Shown: one piece after another, positions 36,711 through 37,640 of the stretch
How positions within the stretch are numbered: position 1 is the first letter of the stretch
How the letters are laid out: each line of letters begins with the position of its first letter
Source: Chlamydiales bacterium
GTDB lineage: Bacteria > Chlamydiota > Chlamydiia > Chlamydiales > JARBTQ01
DNA length: 37,640 nucleotides
Assembly: GCA_029240075.1 (NCBI GenBank)
Contig: JARBTQ010000027.1
Span: 1-37,640 of the forward strand
Direction: 5' to 3'
Notes under the pieces: model-generated
Database searches by the model: none
What the model was told of the DNA's origin: nothing
What the model saw: the letters and a program-made list of their open reading frames with translations, nothing else
Made by a program: the position numbers and the translations under genes

Positions 36711-37472
36711 TTATCTTTTTTTGAAATTTATAGCTGCTTCAAACTGCTTTTGCTGCTCTTCGATTTCTTTAGAGAGTTCATTTAGCCCATTTTTTAAATC
36801 AGCCTCAATTATTTCATCCTTAGCATATTCTGATATAATTTCAGCTAGGGTTATACCTAGTTTATTGGCATCTTGCAAAAGGCCTTCAAAATGAAGGATT
36901 GTAGTGGCACTGTTGGATCTATCAACTATCTCTTCCAATTTTAATTTATTTCTCTCAATCAAAGCTTTAAGTTCTACATTCTTTTTCGCCTTTCTAATTT
37001 CTACATACATCTCTTTTATTTTTTTAATAAGAGGATCGTCATGATCATTTTCTATAAGAGCTTTTTTCCAAATAGTTTGATCTAGTAAAGTTTCTTTTAT
37101 ATTAGTGATAGAATCTGTTTGGTCTATTGTATTAGTTAAAGTATGGCTAATTTCTACTCTGAATTCATCTAATTGTTTGGTTCTAGCTTCCAATTCGTTT
37201 AAATCTTTTACTGGCTGTTTTACAATATCTTGCAATTTCCCAAACTTTTTCATAACTATATGAGCAGTTTTCGAGTTAAAGGCAATTTGAGCACTTTCAA
37301 TATGATCTGAACCCGTCCATCGTCTAACTACTCTTGTAAATTTGCCCCATAAAGAATTATTCTGTTTTTTGTCTAATTGTTGGAGCAGTGTACCTGCATG
37401 TTTGAACTTTTTATCATAATCACTCCCTTCTTCTTTAGCCTTTTCAAGCCATCTCTGAATTACAATAGCCAT
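36711..37472 (-). CDS. Coiled-coil orphan, start uncertain
   Basis: Not recognised. 253 aa from the ATG at 37472, rich in Lys and Glu with long helical, coiled-coil-like stretches (LNELEARTKQLDEF, KKNVELKALIERNKLKLEE, LNELSKEIEEQQKQ). No signal peptide or membrane segment. The frame stays open upstream for 37 more codons (to 37583) with protein-like sequence (TPERLQEIDKLRNN, WTVDEQELDDQ) but contains no ATG, GTG or TTG, and then meets a TAA. There is no ribosome site at 37472. So the 5' end may be truncated or mutated, or initiation uses a rare codon. Function unknown. Confidence 0.6.
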   Translation of the reverse strand: MAIVIQRWLEKAKEEGSDYDKKFKHAGTLLQQLDKKQNNSLWGKFTRVVRRWTGSDHIESAQIAFNSKTAHIVMKKFGKLQDIVKQPVKDLNELEARTKQLDEFRVEISHTLTNTIDQTDSITNIKETLLDQTIWKKALIENDHDDPLIKKIKEMYVEIRKAKKNVELKALIERNKLKLEEIVDRSNSATTILHFEGLLQDANKLGITLAEIISEYAKDEIIEADLKNGLNELSKEIEEQQKQFEAAINFKKR

Positions 37473-37640
37473 TTTTTGATCATCTAGTTCCTGTTCATCA
37501 ACGGTCCAATTTCCTTTGTTATTTCTGAGCTTATCAATTTCTTGTAACCGTTCAGGGGTATTAGATTCGATAGAGTGAAAGGTTTATATATTAAATATAT
37601 TATACAGGAGATGATGTAAGGTTTTATTTCTCAATAATTT

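Overview
The window looks like a piece of a chromosome from an amoeba-associated (Parachlamydiaceae-type) chlamydia. This is inferred from gene content, not from a database match. The ribonucleotide reductase beta subunit has Glu and Phe at the two class Ic marker positions known from Chlamydia trachomatis. The alpha subunit has several ATP-cone domains. A groEL stands alone behind a CIRCE operator. A second gyrase/topoisomerase IV pair is present. The DNA is AT-rich, the RNA genes lack an encoded CCA, and there are many large orphan proteins of the kind expected for host-directed effectors.

Layout. 1-2.4 kb: a lone HrcA-type groEL (minus) and the tmRNA gene ssrA (plus). 2.4-19.4 kb: an accessory block. 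It holds a 712-aa orphan, a flagellar-hook (FlgE)-like protein without visible polymerisation helices, two tandem protein-kinase paralogues, an IS200-type tnpA set between two hairpin-ended repeat elements, two divergently transcribed class-3-lipase-like proteins, and three small orphan genes of which two are paralogues. 19.5-24 kb: an apparent parE-parC-recX transcription unit. 24-26 kb: an orphan with a CX5R phosphatase motif. 26.4-31 kb: nrdA-nrdB with a recognisable promoter. 31-37.6 kb: dnaB, a 0.7-kb gap, a NUDIX-deacetylase pair, tRNA-Leu(GAG), recO, a TIGR01777-type epimerase divergent from recO, and a coiled-coil orphan whose start is uncertain.

How the genes fit together. The housekeeping genes cover protein folding, ribosome rescue, dNTP supply, replication, topology and recombination. 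The accessory block carries several enzyme-like folds associated with manipulation of eukaryotic hosts: kinase, lipase and a CX5R phosphatase. No secretion system is encoded in the window, so the effector role is an inference.

Non-coding structure worth attention: the repeat/tnpA cluster at 10.76-12.39 kb, a 64-bp palindromic repeat found in two distant intergenic places, a 119-bp inverted-repeat element between the two kinases, and the CIRCE element. No CRISPR array and no rRNA were seen.
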